From Micromonospora deserti (GTDB lineage: Bacteria > Actinomycetota > Actinomycetes > Mycobacteriales > Micromonosporaceae): 56,932 nt of DNA. The position numbers and the translations under genes are program-made. This document shows positions 17,892-26,943 of the stretch, piece after piece; position 1 is the first letter of the stretch; each line of letters begins with the position of its first letter. The stretch spans positions 1-56,932 of the forward strand of contig NZ_POUB01000013.1 of the NCBI RefSeq assembly GCF_003236335.1, read 5' to 3'. The notes under the pieces are model-generated. The model did not search any database. It was not told where the DNA came from and saw only the letters and a list, made by a program, of their open reading frames with translations.

Positions 17892-18332
17892 GTGGCGCAC
17901 AATCCCGGGGTGCGACACGGGGGAACATGGCTGCGGCGCGGCCTGGCCGCCGCCGCAGTGCTGACCGTCCTCGCGGTGGTCGCGGTGGCGGTGGGGGTAC
18001 CCCTGCTCCGGGACCGGTCGCAGCGGCGGTTGGAGCAGCGCGCCGACCGGGAGGTGAACGCCATCGCGCAGCGGGCCCGGGCCGACCTGCTGGCCGACCC
18101 GTCCGCCGGGGAGGCGACGCTGCGGCGGGCCGCCGACGCCGTGGACGGGGTCGAGGTGCTCGCCGTGCAACGCTCCGACGCCGGGGTGCGGCTGGTCTTC
18201 CGGGTACGGGTGGCCAAGACGGCCACGTCGGTCTTCGGCTGGCAACAGGCCGACTCGGCGGCCTGCTTCGCGCAGCTGGTGCACACCGGACCCCGGCCGG
18301 CCGCCCTCGAACGCCTGCCCTGCCCGGGCTGA
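17892..18332 (+). CDS. single-pass membrane protein of unknown function
   Basis: A 146-aa protein with one membrane helix (about residues 17-36, AAAAVLTVLAVVAVAVGVPL) after a short basic cytosolic start, followed by an extracytoplasmic part with a coiled-coil-like RSQRRLEQRADREVNAIAQR and a compact C-terminal domain with two Cys (ACFAQL and LPCPG) that may form a disulfide. GTG 17892 is chosen because GGAGG lies 8 bases upstream; GTG 17910 is an alternative. I do not recognise a family. Divergent from the 67-aa gene. Confidence 0.7.
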   Translation: MAHNPGVRHGGTWLRRGLAAAAVLTVLAVVAVAVGVPLLRDRSQRRLEQRADREVNAIAQRARADLLADPSAGEATLRRAADAVDGVEVLAVQRSDAGVRLVFRVRVAKTATSVFGWQQADSAACFAQLVHTGPRPAALERLPCPG

Positions 18333-18454
18333 CCCGGACGCCCGACCGCCTGGGCCCGGGCCGGTCACCGCCGCGCGACACGGTGGCGGTCACCGCCGGG
18401 CTCGGCTGAACAGCCGGTTCCGACCGGCGGCGCCGATGGGCATGATCCTGCCTC

Positions 18455-19465
18455 GTGATCGACACGATGTCCGGCACAGGCCTGCCCGCACTGCGGCACC
18501 GCCACCGTGTCGCTGCGGGACGCGGCGCCGTGGTGCCCCGGCTGCGAGTGGAACCTTGACGCGTACGACGCCCACCGGCGGCCGCCCGAGTTCGGCTGGC
18601 GACGGGTGGACCGATGGAGTCACCGGCTGGCGTACCGGCTGACCCGACGCCAGTTCGCCCGGTTGGCCGGGCGCCCGCTCGGCGCGACCGGTTACGCCGC
18701 CGACCGGCTGCTGACCGCGACGGTCTCACTGGCGTTACTGGCCGGCGTGGCCGCTCTCGCGGTCACCGGGGTCTGGCTGATCGTGGCGTTCCGGTTCCCC
18801 AACCCGTCCATCGTGCTCGGCGTCGCGCTGCTCGGCCTGGCCGTCGCGCTGCGACCCCGGTTCGGCCGGCTCGACCCTGAGTCGGAGGTGCTGTCGAAGG
18901 AGCGGGCGCCGCAGCTGCACGCCCTCGTCGCGGAGGTGGCGGCGGCGGTGGGCGCGCCCGCACCGGACGTCGTCGCGGTGGACGCGGACCTGAACGCGTA
19001 CGCGGGCCTGGTCGGGGTACGCCGGCGGCGGGTGCTCTGCCTGGGCTGTCTCGCGGTGCGCGACAGCCAGCGGGCCGAGTACCTGGCCGACGACCTGGCG
19101 GCGCAGGCGGGCGGGTCGACCGCCGCGACGGGGATGCTGGAGGCCTTCCTCGCCGTGGAGTCCGTGGCGCTGGCCGTACGCCGGGAGGTGCGGGCCGGGC
19201 ACGACGCGGACCGTTGGCGGACCGCGGCGGCCGAGGCCCGGACGGCGGCGGCGACCGGCTGCCGCGGCTGCGGCAGCTCTCCGTCCGCGACGAGGTGTCG
19301 CTCTTCGCCTCCCACCCGCCCGCCGGGCTGCGCCGGCGGATGCTGCGGGGCCGGCCGTGGCGGGACCCGGCGGTGGTGCTCACCGCGGAGCGGGCGGCCC
19401 GGATCGACGCCGAACTGGCGCCGGAGTACGCCCGGGCCGGCCGGACAATCAGTTGGTCGGGCTGA
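18455..19465 (+). pseudogene. degraded M48-family membrane metallopeptidase
   Basis: The remains match actinobacterial M48 proteins with an N-terminal zinc ribbon: ACPHCGTATVSLRDAAPWCPGC, two hydrophobic segments, then RRRVLCLG. Normally the peptidase core with HExxH and further membrane helices follows; here RVLCLG is joined directly to the late motif RDSQRAEYLADDLAAQ, so the catalytic region is deleted at about 19050. The N-terminus (GTG 18455, VIDTMSGT) is in a different frame from the ribbon, and a third lesion at about 19235-19252 shifts the C-terminal part (LPRLRQLSVRDEVSLFASHP, ending 19465) again. No active protease can be made. Confidence 0.85.
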
Positions 19466-19501
19466 CCGGGGGAAGTGCCGGGATGGGGTTAGGGTCGGCG
19501 G

Positions 19502-20002
19502 GTGGGCGTACCGGACTACATCCTGCGGATGCGCAAGCACATCGGCCACGACCTGCTCTGGCTGCCGAGCGTCAGCGCGGTGGTCCGGAATCCCGCCGGC
19601 GAGCTGCTGCTCGGCAGGCGCGCCGACGACGGGCGCTGGTCGGTAGTCAGCGGCTTCGTCGAACCGGGCGAGCAGCCGGCCACCGCGGTGGTCCGGGAGG
19701 TACGCGAGGAGACCGGGCTGGAGGTGGAGCCGGTCCGGCTGGCCAGCGTCGTGTCTCACCCGCACACCTACCCCAACGGCGACCGGTGCGAATACCTGAA
19801 CCTCGGCTTCCACTGCCGCCTGCTGGGCGGCACCGCCCGGGTGAACGACGACGAGTCGGTGGCCGTGGAGTGGTTCCCGCCGGACCGGCTGCCCGAGCTG
19901 GACCGGCATGCCCGCCTCACCATCGGGCGTGCCCTCGGCGCCGAGGCCGCCGCCTGGTTCCTGCCCGCCGGCACGGTGTGGACCGAGGACGCCGACAACT
20001 GA
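19502..20002 (+). CDS. NUDIX hydrolase
   Basis: The 166-aa protein contains a perfect Nudix box, GX5EX7REUXEEXGU, in GFVEPGEQPATAVVREVREE (about residues 50-69). It hydrolyses nucleoside-diphosphate-linked compounds using Mg2+ held by the box glutamates. The opening SVSAVVRNPAGELLLGRRAD and the later SHPHTYPNGDRCEYLNLGF fit the broad actinobacterial NUDIX group with NAD-pyrophosphatase-like or MutT-like members; substrate unknown. Start is GTG 19502. The nucleotidyltransferase gene begins one base after its stop, so the two are translationally coupled. Confidence 0.9.
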   Translation: MGVPDYILRMRKHIGHDLLWLPSVSAVVRNPAGELLLGRRADDGRWSVVSGFVEPGEQPATAVVREVREETGLEVEPVRLASVVSHPHTYPNGDRCEYLNLGFHCRLLGGTARVNDDESVAVEWFPPDRLPELDRHARLTIGRALGAEAAAWFLPAGTVWTEDADN

Positions 20003-20003
20003 C

Positions 20004-20771
20004 GTGGACAGCACCCTACGCCGGTATCTGGCGGACCTGGCCGGCGCGGCCCGCGCCGTCCTCGGCGACGACCTGGTCGGCGCGTACGCGGCCGGCTCCG
20101 TGGGTCTGGACGCCTACCAGCCCGGGCGCAGCGACGTCGACGTGGCGCTGGTCTGCGCGGAGGCGCTCGACATCGAGGTCCGCCGGCAGCTGGTGGCCCG
20201 CCTGCGGCACGAGGCGCTGCCGTGCCCCGCAAGGGGACTCGAACTGGTCGTCTACCGCCGGGCGGTCGCCGGCAGCGGCACCCCGGAGCCCGGGTTCGAG
20301 GTGGAGCTGAACACCGGGCGCCGGATGCCGTTCCGGGCGACGCTGGCCGCCGCGGACCGGCCGGTCGCGGACGGGCTGTTCTGGTACGGGCTGGACCGCA
20401 GCATCCTGCACCAGTGCGGCCACGCCCTGCTCGGCCCGCCGGCCGCCGAGATGTTCGCCGACCTCTCCCCGGCCGACCTGCGCCGGCTGCTGCTCGACGC
20501 GCTGCGCTGGTGGCTGGCCCTGCCCGCCCCGCCCGGTGACGAGCCGGCGCCGGGCGCGGAGGACGCGGTGCTGGGCGCCTGCCGGTCCCTGGTGAAGGTC
20601 CGGCACGGCGTGTGGCTGTCGAAGACCGCCGCCGGCCGCCGGCTGGTCGCCGACGGCTGGCCCGCCGAGCTGATCGGACGCGCGATCGCCGCCCGTGCCG
20701 GCGGGCCGCCGCCGAGCGGCGCGGAGGCCCGTGCCTTCCAGCGCCGCGTCCTGGCGGAGATCAGCCGCTGA
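20004..20771 (+). CDS. aminoglycoside-adenylyltransferase-like nucleotidyltransferase
   Basis: The 255-aa protein has the polymerase-beta nucleotidyltransferase motif GSVGLDAYQPGRSDVDVALV (about residues 32-51), with the metal-binding DVD, followed by FEVELNTGR and a helical C-terminal domain with LLDALRWWLALPA. This is the two-domain plan of AadA/ANT(3'')-type enzymes and their DUF4111 relatives. Many chromosomal members are not resistance enzymes, so the acceptor is open. GTG 20004 starts one base after the NUDIX stop. The 3' end overlaps the convergent AraC-type gene by 11 bases. Confidence 0.8.
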   Translation: MDSTLRRYLADLAGAARAVLGDDLVGAYAAGSVGLDAYQPGRSDVDVALVCAEALDIEVRRQLVARLRHEALPCPARGLELVVYRRAVAGSGTPEPGFEVELNTGRRMPFRATLAAADRPVADGLFWYGLDRSILHQCGHALLGPPAAEMFADLSPADLRRLLLDALRWWLALPAPPGDEPAPGAEDAVLGACRSLVKVRHGVWLSKTAAGRRLVADGWPAELIGRAIAARAGGPPPSGAEARAFQRRVLAEISR

Positions 20772-21627
20772 CCCGCTCCACCGGAATCCACAGCTCGGCG
20801 TCCGCCTCCGTGCCGGCGGCCGAGATGCGGGTCCGGGAGATCTCCGGTCCCGGTCGGGTGCGGTACGGGTTGGACGGGAACCACTGGGTGAACACGTCCC
20901 GCCACAGGTGCTGCAACGCCTGCGGGAACGCCCCGGAGACCTCGAAGACCGCCCAGGCGCCCGCCGGCACCCTCAGCGCGTCCAGGTCGGCCGGGGCGTC
21001 CGCCCCGGTCACCACCCCGTGCCAGTAGTCCAGCTCGGTGCCCTCCACGCGGCTGCCCGCGAGGTTGTCGCTGACGTTGACCAGGCCCACCGGCTCCTGG
21101 TCCGACAGCGCCTCGATCCGGCGTACCGTCTCGGCGTCGATCCCCTTGACGAAGCTGACGATCGCCCGGTTCATCCCCTCGTACACGAGCGGGACCCGGG
21201 CCCGGCGACCCACCAGCCGGAACTCGTCCTTCTGCACAATCCGGTACCGCATGCTGCTGCTCCCTTCGACGGTGAGGCGGAAGGACATCCGGGGCTGTGA
21301 GCGCAGCACCGCCCCCGTACGCCGGGCCTCGCCGGGCCCGACGCCGTGCACGGCGTGGAACGCCCGGGCGAACGCCTCGGCCGAGCCGTAGCCGTAGCGG
21401 ACCGCGACGTCGAGCAGCGTCCGCTCCCCCGCCAGCACGTCGGCGCCCGCGACGGTCAGCCGGCGGCGGCGGATGTACTCGGACAGCGGCATGCCGGCCA
21501 GCGCCGAGAAGAACCGCCGGAAGTGGTACTCCGACGTCAGCGCGATCCGCGCCAGCTCGGCCACCTCGATCCGCTGGTCGAGGTGCCGCTCGATGTGCTC
21601 CATCGCCTGGTTGAGCCGCTCCAGCAC
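20761..21627 (-). CDS. AraC-family regulator with GyrI-like effector-binding domain
   Basis: The 288-aa protein has an N-terminal double-HTH AraC domain (about residues 1-105; ELARIALTSEYHFRRFFSAL, then VAVRYGYGSAEAFARAFHAV) and a C-terminal GyrI/SOUL-like effector-binding domain (about 125-288; YRIVQKDEFRLVGRRARVPL, WAVFEVSGAFPQALQHLWRD, AELWIPV). This is the SbmC/Rob-like arrangement, responding to small molecules and often controlling efflux or stress genes. GTG 21627 is preceded by AAGGAG. No adjacent target on the same strand; autoregulation is likely. Confidence 0.9.
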   Translation of the reverse strand: MLERLNQAMEHIERHLDQRIEVAELARIALTSEYHFRRFFSALAGMPLSEYIRRRRLTVAGADVLAGERTLLDVAVRYGYGSAEAFARAFHAVHGVGPGEARRTGAVLRSQPRMSFRLTVEGSSSMRYRIVQKDEFRLVGRRARVPLVYEGMNRAIVSFVKGIDAETVRRIEALSDQEPVGLVNVSDNLAGSRVEGTELDYWHGVVTGADAPADLDALRVPAGAWAVFEVSGAFPQALQHLWRDVFTQWFPSNPYRTRPGPEISRTRISAAGTEADAELWIPVERVSG

Positions 21628-21717
21628 CCGGGTCTCCTTCCCTTCTGAGCAGCGACGCTAGGCGGGCGGGATGGTGCCCGACCCGACATGCTGTGCCCGC
21701 TCCGGTCGGGGGACGGA

Positions 21718-22191
21718 CTAGTCGTCCTCGTACCGCCTGCGGTGCCACCAGGGCGGTGGCCGCCCGCTCCGGTCCCGCCAGCGGCGCGGATCCGGCTGCG
21801 TACGGCGTCGAAACTCGTCGTCCAGCTCGCCGAGCAACCTCCGCAGTTCCGAGCCTGGGCCGAGCGGGAGGGCGTGGGCGACCGCCTCAAGCCCGTCCCG
21901 CACGATGGCGATGTCCAGATACATGCAGCTGGGGCATGCGGGACACGGCGAGGTGAAGAGCCGCAGTTGGCGGCCGGGCCGACGGAGGAAGTCCCGGTAG
22001 GTGCGCAGGAGAACGGCGGCGTTGCCGGGTCGGACGTGCCAGTCGCGGGAGCGGTGCTCCACGAGGTGGATCGCGGCGCTCGTGGCGGGCGACAGGCGAT
22101 CGACCGGCGGGAACTCGTAAACCCACTCGGGCACCCGGAGGTCGTCGCGGTGTCGTGCGGCGCGGATGGCGCCTGGGCGTCTACGCGGCAC
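21718..22191 (-). CDS. uncharacterised protein with a CPACPSC cysteine motif
   Basis: A 157-aa, very Arg/Pro-rich protein. Recognisable features are a central segment GNAAVLLRTYRDFLRRPGRQ, the cysteine cluster SPCPACPSCMYLDIA that could hold a metal or cluster, and a charged C-terminal WWHRRRYEDD. I do not know the family. The start is uncertain: GTG 22191 is the farthest, but a start near the VPEWVYEFPPVDRL segment is equally plausible. It is isolated, on the same strand as the AraC-type gene. Confidence 0.55.
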   Translation of the reverse strand: MPRRRPGAIRAARHRDDLRVPEWVYEFPPVDRLSPATSAAIHLVEHRSRDWHVRPGNAAVLLRTYRDFLRRPGRQLRLFTSPCPACPSCMYLDIAIVRDGLEAVAHALPLGPGSELRRLLGELDDEFRRRTQPDPRRWRDRSGRPPPWWHRRRYEDD

Positions 22192-22333
22192 GGCCCTTTC
22201 GTGCGGTCGTCATGCGGTCATGATCCCACAACGAGCCACCGAGGACGATGCTCGGCGGATGGTGCGGCGTCTCGTCCAGGCCGACGGCCGGTGGCGCGGA
22301 CGGGTGCGGCCACGCAGCCGAGGGCGACAGCGA

Positions 22334-22687
22334 TCAGGCGTCGCCGGCGCGAAGCTCTCGGGCGAGTGCTGTCAACTGTTCAACCTGTTCCGGGGTCAGC
22401 CAGCACGCTGCGGCTACCAAGCTGCCAATCTCGTGACTCGCCCGCCACGGCCCCGGTCGGTCCACGTCGTAGTCCATCGGCAGTCCGGCGATGACCAGCA
22501 GGTCAGCCACAGCCATCTCCAGTGCCGGAGCGATGTCCTGAAGCACTTCCGCCGTTGGTTCAGCCGTGCCGGCGAGCAGCTGGTTGATGGTCGATTCCGC
22601 TCGCCCGGACGCACGGCTCAGGGCTCGCCGGGTGAGACGGCGGTTGGCCATCAGCCCGTGCAGGATCGCGGCGAAGGTGGCAGCCAC
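22334..22687 (-). CDS. small XRE-type HTH protein
   Basis: A 117-aa protein with an XRE helix-turn-helix in residues about 8-60 (LMANRRLTRRALSRASGRAE, then STINQLLAGTAEPTAEVLQD), followed by a short C-terminal part with GSLVAAACWLTPEQVEQLTA. It should be a DNA-binding regulator. The start GTG 22687 gives a compact protein. The C-terminal segment matches that of other actinobacterial XRE proteins annotated as immunity-type repressors, but I cannot name a target. It is on the same strand as the preceding membrane protein gene, 103 bases away. Confidence 0.8.
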   Translation of the reverse strand: MAATFAAILHGLMANRRLTRRALSRASGRAESTINQLLAGTAEPTAEVLQDIAPALEMAVADLLVIAGLPMDYDVDRPGPWRASHEIGSLVAAACWLTPEQVEQLTALARELRAGDA

Positions 22688-22790
22688 GCCGACGACCCTA
22701 ACGCGACGCTCCCAACCAGCCGGCTGCCGACGTGTCGGGCCTCAGGACGTCCGGGACAGATCAGTCTCGGGACGTGGGCGACACATCCGG

Positions 22791-23216
22791 CTAGCCGCCT
22801 GGGCAGCGATTGTCGCCGCCGCTGTGCTCCTGGCAAACGGTGGGCGCTGGTGGCGGCGGAGGCGGTGGAGTCAGCGTTCGGTACGCCCCCGCCGCGAATG
22901 GAGCCACGAGTGCACCGAGCACGATCGCTAGCGCCAAGTAGAGCGCACCCGTCCGTACCAGGCGGCCCGTGAACGCGGCGATGGCGATGAGGATTAGCCC
23001 GCCCACGGCCACCACCGCCACAAGCAGCGTCGCGCTCGCCCCCTTCTGGCGCAGCTCCGCCGACCGAACCCCTTGGTTGGAGTGGGCATCTGCCCAACCT
23101 TCCAAGCCGATGCCGAACCACCACCACAGCAACAGCGACATCGCTAGCGCCCATGCCAACGTCAGAAGCGCGACGGTCGTAGGAGCCCAGCGGGAAGAGG
23201 CCGTCAAGCTCGTCAT
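22791..23216 (-). CDS. membrane protein with C-terminal Cys motif (DUF6234-like)
   Basis: A 141-aa protein with three or four membrane helices (about residues 14-36, 60-80, 87-110), a polyproline stretch of seven residues, and the end TVCQEHSGGDNRCPGG, whose two cysteines may pair. The arrangement resembles the DUF6234 family of actinobacterial membrane proteins; that is from memory and only moderately sure. Function unknown. ATG 23216 is the first in-frame start. Less GC-rich than its neighbours. Confidence 0.65.
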   Translation of the reverse strand: MTSLTASSRWAPTTVALLTLAWALAMSLLLWWWFGIGLEGWADAHSNQGVRSAELRQKGASATLLVAVVAVGGLILIAIAAFTGRLVRTGALYLALAIVLGALVAPFAAGAYRTLTPPPPPPPAPTVCQEHSGGDNRCPGG

Positions 23217-23379
23217 GCCGCGACGATAGAGCCGGTTGCCGCCGACGCGCTTGAGTGCCGGTACCTACCCTTCACCGGCAGCCCGGGCTGTCGGCCGTCA
23301 GCGGGCCGTCTGGGCCATCATGGGGTCGTCAAACGCGACCAGGGATGGCAACTACAACCGGCAGCACCCGAAGAGCCAG

Positions 23380-23411
23380 CAGGTCACCACCACGTACGGG
23401 CGGCTGACCTG
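23380..23411 (-). terminator. hairpin at the 3' end of rnpB
   Basis: Arms 23380-23386 and 23405-23411 are a perfect 7-base inverted repeat with an 18-base loop, immediately after the P1 3' strand of RNase P RNA. It may end rnpB transcription; the stem is short, so this is tentative. Confidence 0.35.
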
Positions 23412-23415
23412 TAGG

Positions 23416-23845
<430 letters not shown>

Positions 23846-23849
23846 ACTC

Positions 23850-23855
23850 ATCCTA
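23850..23855 (-). promoter_or_regulatory. -10 box of rnpB
   Basis: TAGGAT on the minus strand, 7-9 bases before the expected 5' end of the RNA (about 23841-23843). It fits a vegetative sigma -10 site; no convincing -35 is visible at the right distance. The rest of 23856-24146 shows no gene and no further motif. Confidence 0.5.
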
Positions 23856-24146
23856 ACGACGCCACGGCCGCGTCTATTGCCGCCCCGGTCGCCCGCCCTC
23901 GCTGGCACAACCCCGACCATCGGGACACCCGCCTCGATGACCGCCCAGACGTCCCAGGCACGGCACCCTGACCGACGTCGACATGGAGGCGACGGGGCTT
24001 CGCCACCGAGGTCGTCCTGACCCCGCCGGGCCCGTACTCCCCCGCGCCGGACGCGGGACGCCCGAGAAGTGGTCATTCGACGCATTGGGCGCTCTTGCCG
24101 TGCCGCAGGGGCCTCTCGTCTCGGGGGGTACTAGCCTCTGGGGATC

Positions 24147-24908
24147 ATGGATCTCTCCGACGCCGCGCTGCTGCTCGTCGCCGGTCTTGCCGCCGGAACG
24201 GTGAACGCGGTGGCCGGAGGCGGCTCGCTGATCACCTTCCCGGCGATGATCGCCGTCGGGTTGCCGCCGGTGCCGGCGAACGTGAGCAACTCGGTGGCGG
24301 TGTTTCCCGGGTATGTGGCGAGCGTGGCGGGCAGCCGCACGGACCTGCCGGCCGGCCGGATCCTGCGCACTCTCGTGCCCACCACGATCGTCGGCACGAT
24401 CGCCGGAGCTCTGCTGCTGCTGGCCACCCCACCCCGGGCCTTCGAGCTGGTCGTGCCGTTCCTGGTGCTCGGGGCGACCGCGGTGCTCGCCTTCCAGGAT
24501 CCGCTGCGCCGGCTGGTCGGGCACCCGCGCGACCTGTCGCCCCGCCGCCGCACGGTCGGCCTGCTGGCGATGGTCGCGCTCGGCGCGGTGTACGGCGGCT
24601 ACTTCGGCGCGGCGCTCGGGGTGATGCTGGTCGCCGGGCTGGCCCTGGTGCTGGACGTGACGCTGGCCCGGGTGAGCGCGATCAAGAACCTGCTGTCGGC
24701 CGTGGTCGGGCTGACCACGCTGGTGGTCTTCGCGCTGTTCGGGCCGGTGAACTGGGCGGCCGTCGCGCTGGCCGCCCCGGCCACGCTGACCGGTGGGTAC
24801 GCCGGCGCCCGGCTGATCCGCCGCCTGCCGTCGGTGGTGCTGAAGACCCTGATCGTGGCCTTCGGCACGGTGATCGGCCTCTACCTGCTCTGGCGCGCGC
24901 TCGGCTGA
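24147..24908 (+). CDS. TauE/SafE-family (TSUP) membrane permease
   Basis: A 253-aa protein with about eight membrane helices. The first conserved half has GLAAGTVNAVAGGGSLITFP (about residues 14-33) and PANVSNSVAVFPGYVASVAG, the second VYGGYFGAALGVMLVAGLAL with RVSAIKNLLSAVVG, the duplicated TSUP pattern. Family members move sulfite, sulfoacetate or other organosulfur anions across the membrane. No sulfur gene is near, so the substrate is unknown. It ends in front of a bidirectional hairpin shared with mctP. Confidence 0.9.
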   Translation: MDLSDAALLLVAGLAAGTVNAVAGGGSLITFPAMIAVGLPPVPANVSNSVAVFPGYVASVAGSRTDLPAGRILRTLVPTTIVGTIAGALLLLATPPRAFELVVPFLVLGATAVLAFQDPLRRLVGHPRDLSPRRRTVGLLAMVALGAVYGGYFGAALGVMLVAGLALVLDVTLARVSAIKNLLSAVVGLTTLVVFALFGPVNWAAVALAAPATLTGGYAGARLIRRLPSVVLKTLIVAFGTVIGLYLLWRALG

Positions 24909-24952
24909 CCGGAGCTCGGCCCGGCGGTGGCCGCGCCGGCCCACGGCACGGC

Positions 24953-24988
24953 GCGGCCCGGGGCCCGTCACACGGGCACCCGGGCCGC
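24953..24988. terminator. bidirectional hairpin terminator between convergent genes
   Basis: GCGGCCCGG- and CCGGGCCGC-type arms (24953-24968 and 24972-24988) form a long GC stem with one bulged base and a 3-base loop. It lies between the converging stops of the TSUP gene (24908) and mctP (24996), so it can stop transcription from both sides. Confidence 0.75.
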
Positions 24989-24995
24989 ACGGCCG

Positions 24996-26645
24996 TCAGG
25001 CCACCGGTTCCGGGGCGGCGCCGGCGTCGCTACGCTCGCCCGGGGTGACGCGGGCGTCGCCCTCGTCGGCGAAGTAGTCGTCCGGCGCGGTGCGGTCGCC
25101 GCCGTCGCGCACCTTCGCGGCCCGCAGCACCAGCGTCAGCAGCGCCGCGACGGCCAGGTTGACCAGCACCGCCACGATCCCGACGTAGATCGTTCTCGGG
25201 GTGTCGAAGCCGAACTTCTCCAGCGGGAACGCGGAACCGCCGAAGTGCTTCCGGGTCGGGCTGGACACCTGGTAGAGCATCCACATGCCCAGCCCCATGC
25301 CGGCCGCCCAGCCCGCGATGAGCGCGCCCCGGTGGAACCAGCGGGTGTAGAGGCCGAGCGCCACCGCCGGCAGCGTCTGCAGGATGATCACGCCGCCGAT
25401 CAGCTGGAGGTCGATGGAGAACTGCGGGTCGAGGAAGACGATGCAGGCCACCGCGCCGACCTTGACCACCAGCGAGGTGATCTTCGAGACGTTCGCCTCC
25501 TGCGCCGGGGTGGCGTCCCGCCGCAGGTACTCCTTGTAGATGTTGCGGGTGAACAGGTTCGCCGCGGCGATCGACATGATCGCGGCCGGCACCAGCGCGC
25601 CGATGCCGATGGCCGCGTACGCGACGCCGGCGAACCAGTCCGGGAACTCCTGGTCGAACAGCACCGGCACGATCGTGTTGCTGTCCGCGCTGCCCTCGGT
25701 CGCCCCGGGCAGCGGCGCGACTCCGGCCGCGATGGCCATGAAGCCGAGCAGCGCGATCAGCCCGAGCAGCAGGCTGTACGCGGGCAGCGCGGACATGTTC
25801 CGCTTGATCACGTCGCGGTTCCGGCTGGCCAGCACGCCGGTGAGGCTGTGCGGGTAGAGGAACAGCGCCAGCGCCGATCCGAACGCCAGGGTGACGTACT
25901 GGAGCTGGTTGTTGGCGTTGAGCAAAATCCCGTCGTTCGGGTTCGGCGAGGCGTCGAACTTGGCGTCGGCGGCGGCGAAGATGTCGCCCCAGCCGCCGAG
26001 CTTGTAGGGCAGCCAGAGCACCGCCACCAGGATCACCACGTAGATCAGGGTGTCCTTGACGAAGGCGATCAGCGCCGGCGCCCGCAGCCCGGACTGGTAG
26101 GTGTAGGCGGCCAGGATGGCGAACGCCACGATGATCGGCAGGTGCCGGGCCAGGGTGCTCTCCCCGGTCACGCCCATGGTCTTGAGCACCGCCTCGATGC
26201 CGACCAGTTGCAGCGCGATGTACGGCATCGTGGCGACGATCCCGGTGATCGCGACCAGCAGGGCCAGGACGGGCGAGTCGAACCGGCTGCGGACGAAGTC
26301 GGCCGGCGTGACGAACCCGTGCCGGTGCGACACCGACCAGAGCCGGCACAACACCAGGAAGACCAGCGGGTAGATGACGATGGTGTACGGCACGGCGAAG
26401 AAGCCCATCGCGCCCGCGCCGAAGACCAGCGCCGGCACCGCCACGAAGGTGTACGCGGTGTAGAGGTCACCGCCCACGAGGAACCAGGTGATCCAGCCGC
26501 CGAAGTTGCGCCCGCCCAGTCCCCACTCGTCGAGGTGGGCCATGTCCTTCGGCGCCCGCCACCGGGCGGCCACGAACCCCATCGCGCTGACCAGCAGGAA
26601 CAGCGCGGTGAAGACGATGATCTCGGTGAGGTGGTCCTGCCACAT
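24996..26645 (-). CDS. mctP: monocarboxylate permease of the solute:sodium symporter family
   Basis: The 549-aa protein has about 13 membrane helices and SSS landmarks: DEWGLGGRNFGGWITWFLVG near the start, GDLYTAYTFVAVPALVFGAG, TPADFVRSRFDSPVLALLVA, AYAAIGIGALVPAAIMSIAA and FTRNIYKEYLRRDATPAQEA. It resembles MctP of Rhizobium and its actinobacterial relatives, which take up lactate, pyruvate and other short carboxylates with cations. Its ATG (26645) overlaps the stop of the DUF3311 gene by one base (TGATG), so the two are coupled. A charged C-terminal tail (about residues 515-549) is cytosolic. Confidence 0.92.
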   Translation of the reverse strand: MWQDHLTEIIVFTALFLLVSAMGFVAARWRAPKDMAHLDEWGLGGRNFGGWITWFLVGGDLYTAYTFVAVPALVFGAGAMGFFAVPYTIVIYPLVFLVLCRLWSVSHRHGFVTPADFVRSRFDSPVLALLVAITGIVATMPYIALQLVGIEAVLKTMGVTGESTLARHLPIIVAFAILAAYTYQSGLRAPALIAFVKDTLIYVVILVAVLWLPYKLGGWGDIFAAADAKFDASPNPNDGILLNANNQLQYVTLAFGSALALFLYPHSLTGVLASRNRDVIKRNMSALPAYSLLLGLIALLGFMAIAAGVAPLPGATEGSADSNTIVPVLFDQEFPDWFAGVAYAAIGIGALVPAAIMSIAAANLFTRNIYKEYLRRDATPAQEANVSKITSLVVKVGAVACIVFLDPQFSIDLQLIGGVIILQTLPAVALGLYTRWFHRGALIAGWAAGMGLGMWMLYQVSSPTRKHFGGSAFPLEKFGFDTPRTIYVGIVAVLVNLAVAALLTLVLRAAKVRDGGDRTAPDDYFADEGDARVTPGERSDAGAAPEPVA

Positions 26646-26887
26646 CAGCGGCCACCCCGCTTCTTCGTCATCTGGTACACCAGCGTCGTGGTGGCCACGC
26701 CGACCAGGATGTAGGCGAGCTGGAGCCAGTAGAAGCGCGGGAACCCGAGGACCCGGGGCGAGTCACCGTTGAAGAAGGCCGGGATCAGCGGCAGCACGAT
26801 GGGGATGAAGAGCAACCAGTTCCAGGGGCTTTTGTCCTTCGCCCTGGTCGGCGCCGCGCTGGGCGCCTCCGGCTCTGGTGCGGCCAT
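26645..26887 (-). CDS. DUF3311 small membrane subunit, partner of mctP
   Basis: An 80-aa protein with a polar N-terminus rich in Ala/Pro/Lys and two membrane helices (about residues 25-42 and 53-72; NWLLFIPIVLPLIPAFFN and FYWLQLAYILVGVATTTLVY). Small DUF3311 proteins are encoded directly before SSS carboxylate permeases and probably form a subunit or assembly factor. The stop overlaps the mctP start. ATG 26887 has a GGAGG-like site at 26891-26897 on its strand. A CRP-like site is located 57 bases upstream. Confidence 0.88.
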   Translation of the reverse strand: MAAPEPEAPSAAPTRAKDKSPWNWLLFIPIVLPLIPAFFNGDSPRVLGFPRFYWLQLAYILVGVATTTLVYQMTKKRGGR

Positions 26888-26943
26888 GTGACACACCTCC
26901 GGGTGGTCGTAGATCGACATGTGACGGCCGGAGGCTACGGCCC

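Noticed and set aside
14740..17964. A 1074-codon open frame on the plus strand across the RNB and H1-like genes
   Set aside because: It is the antisense image of GC-rich genes; the protein is Arg/Gly low-complexity and has no ribosome site or family.
20004..20771. Calling the nucleotidyltransferase aadA
   Set aside because: Motifs fit the wider AadA/DUF4111 group but nothing proves aminoglycoside use.
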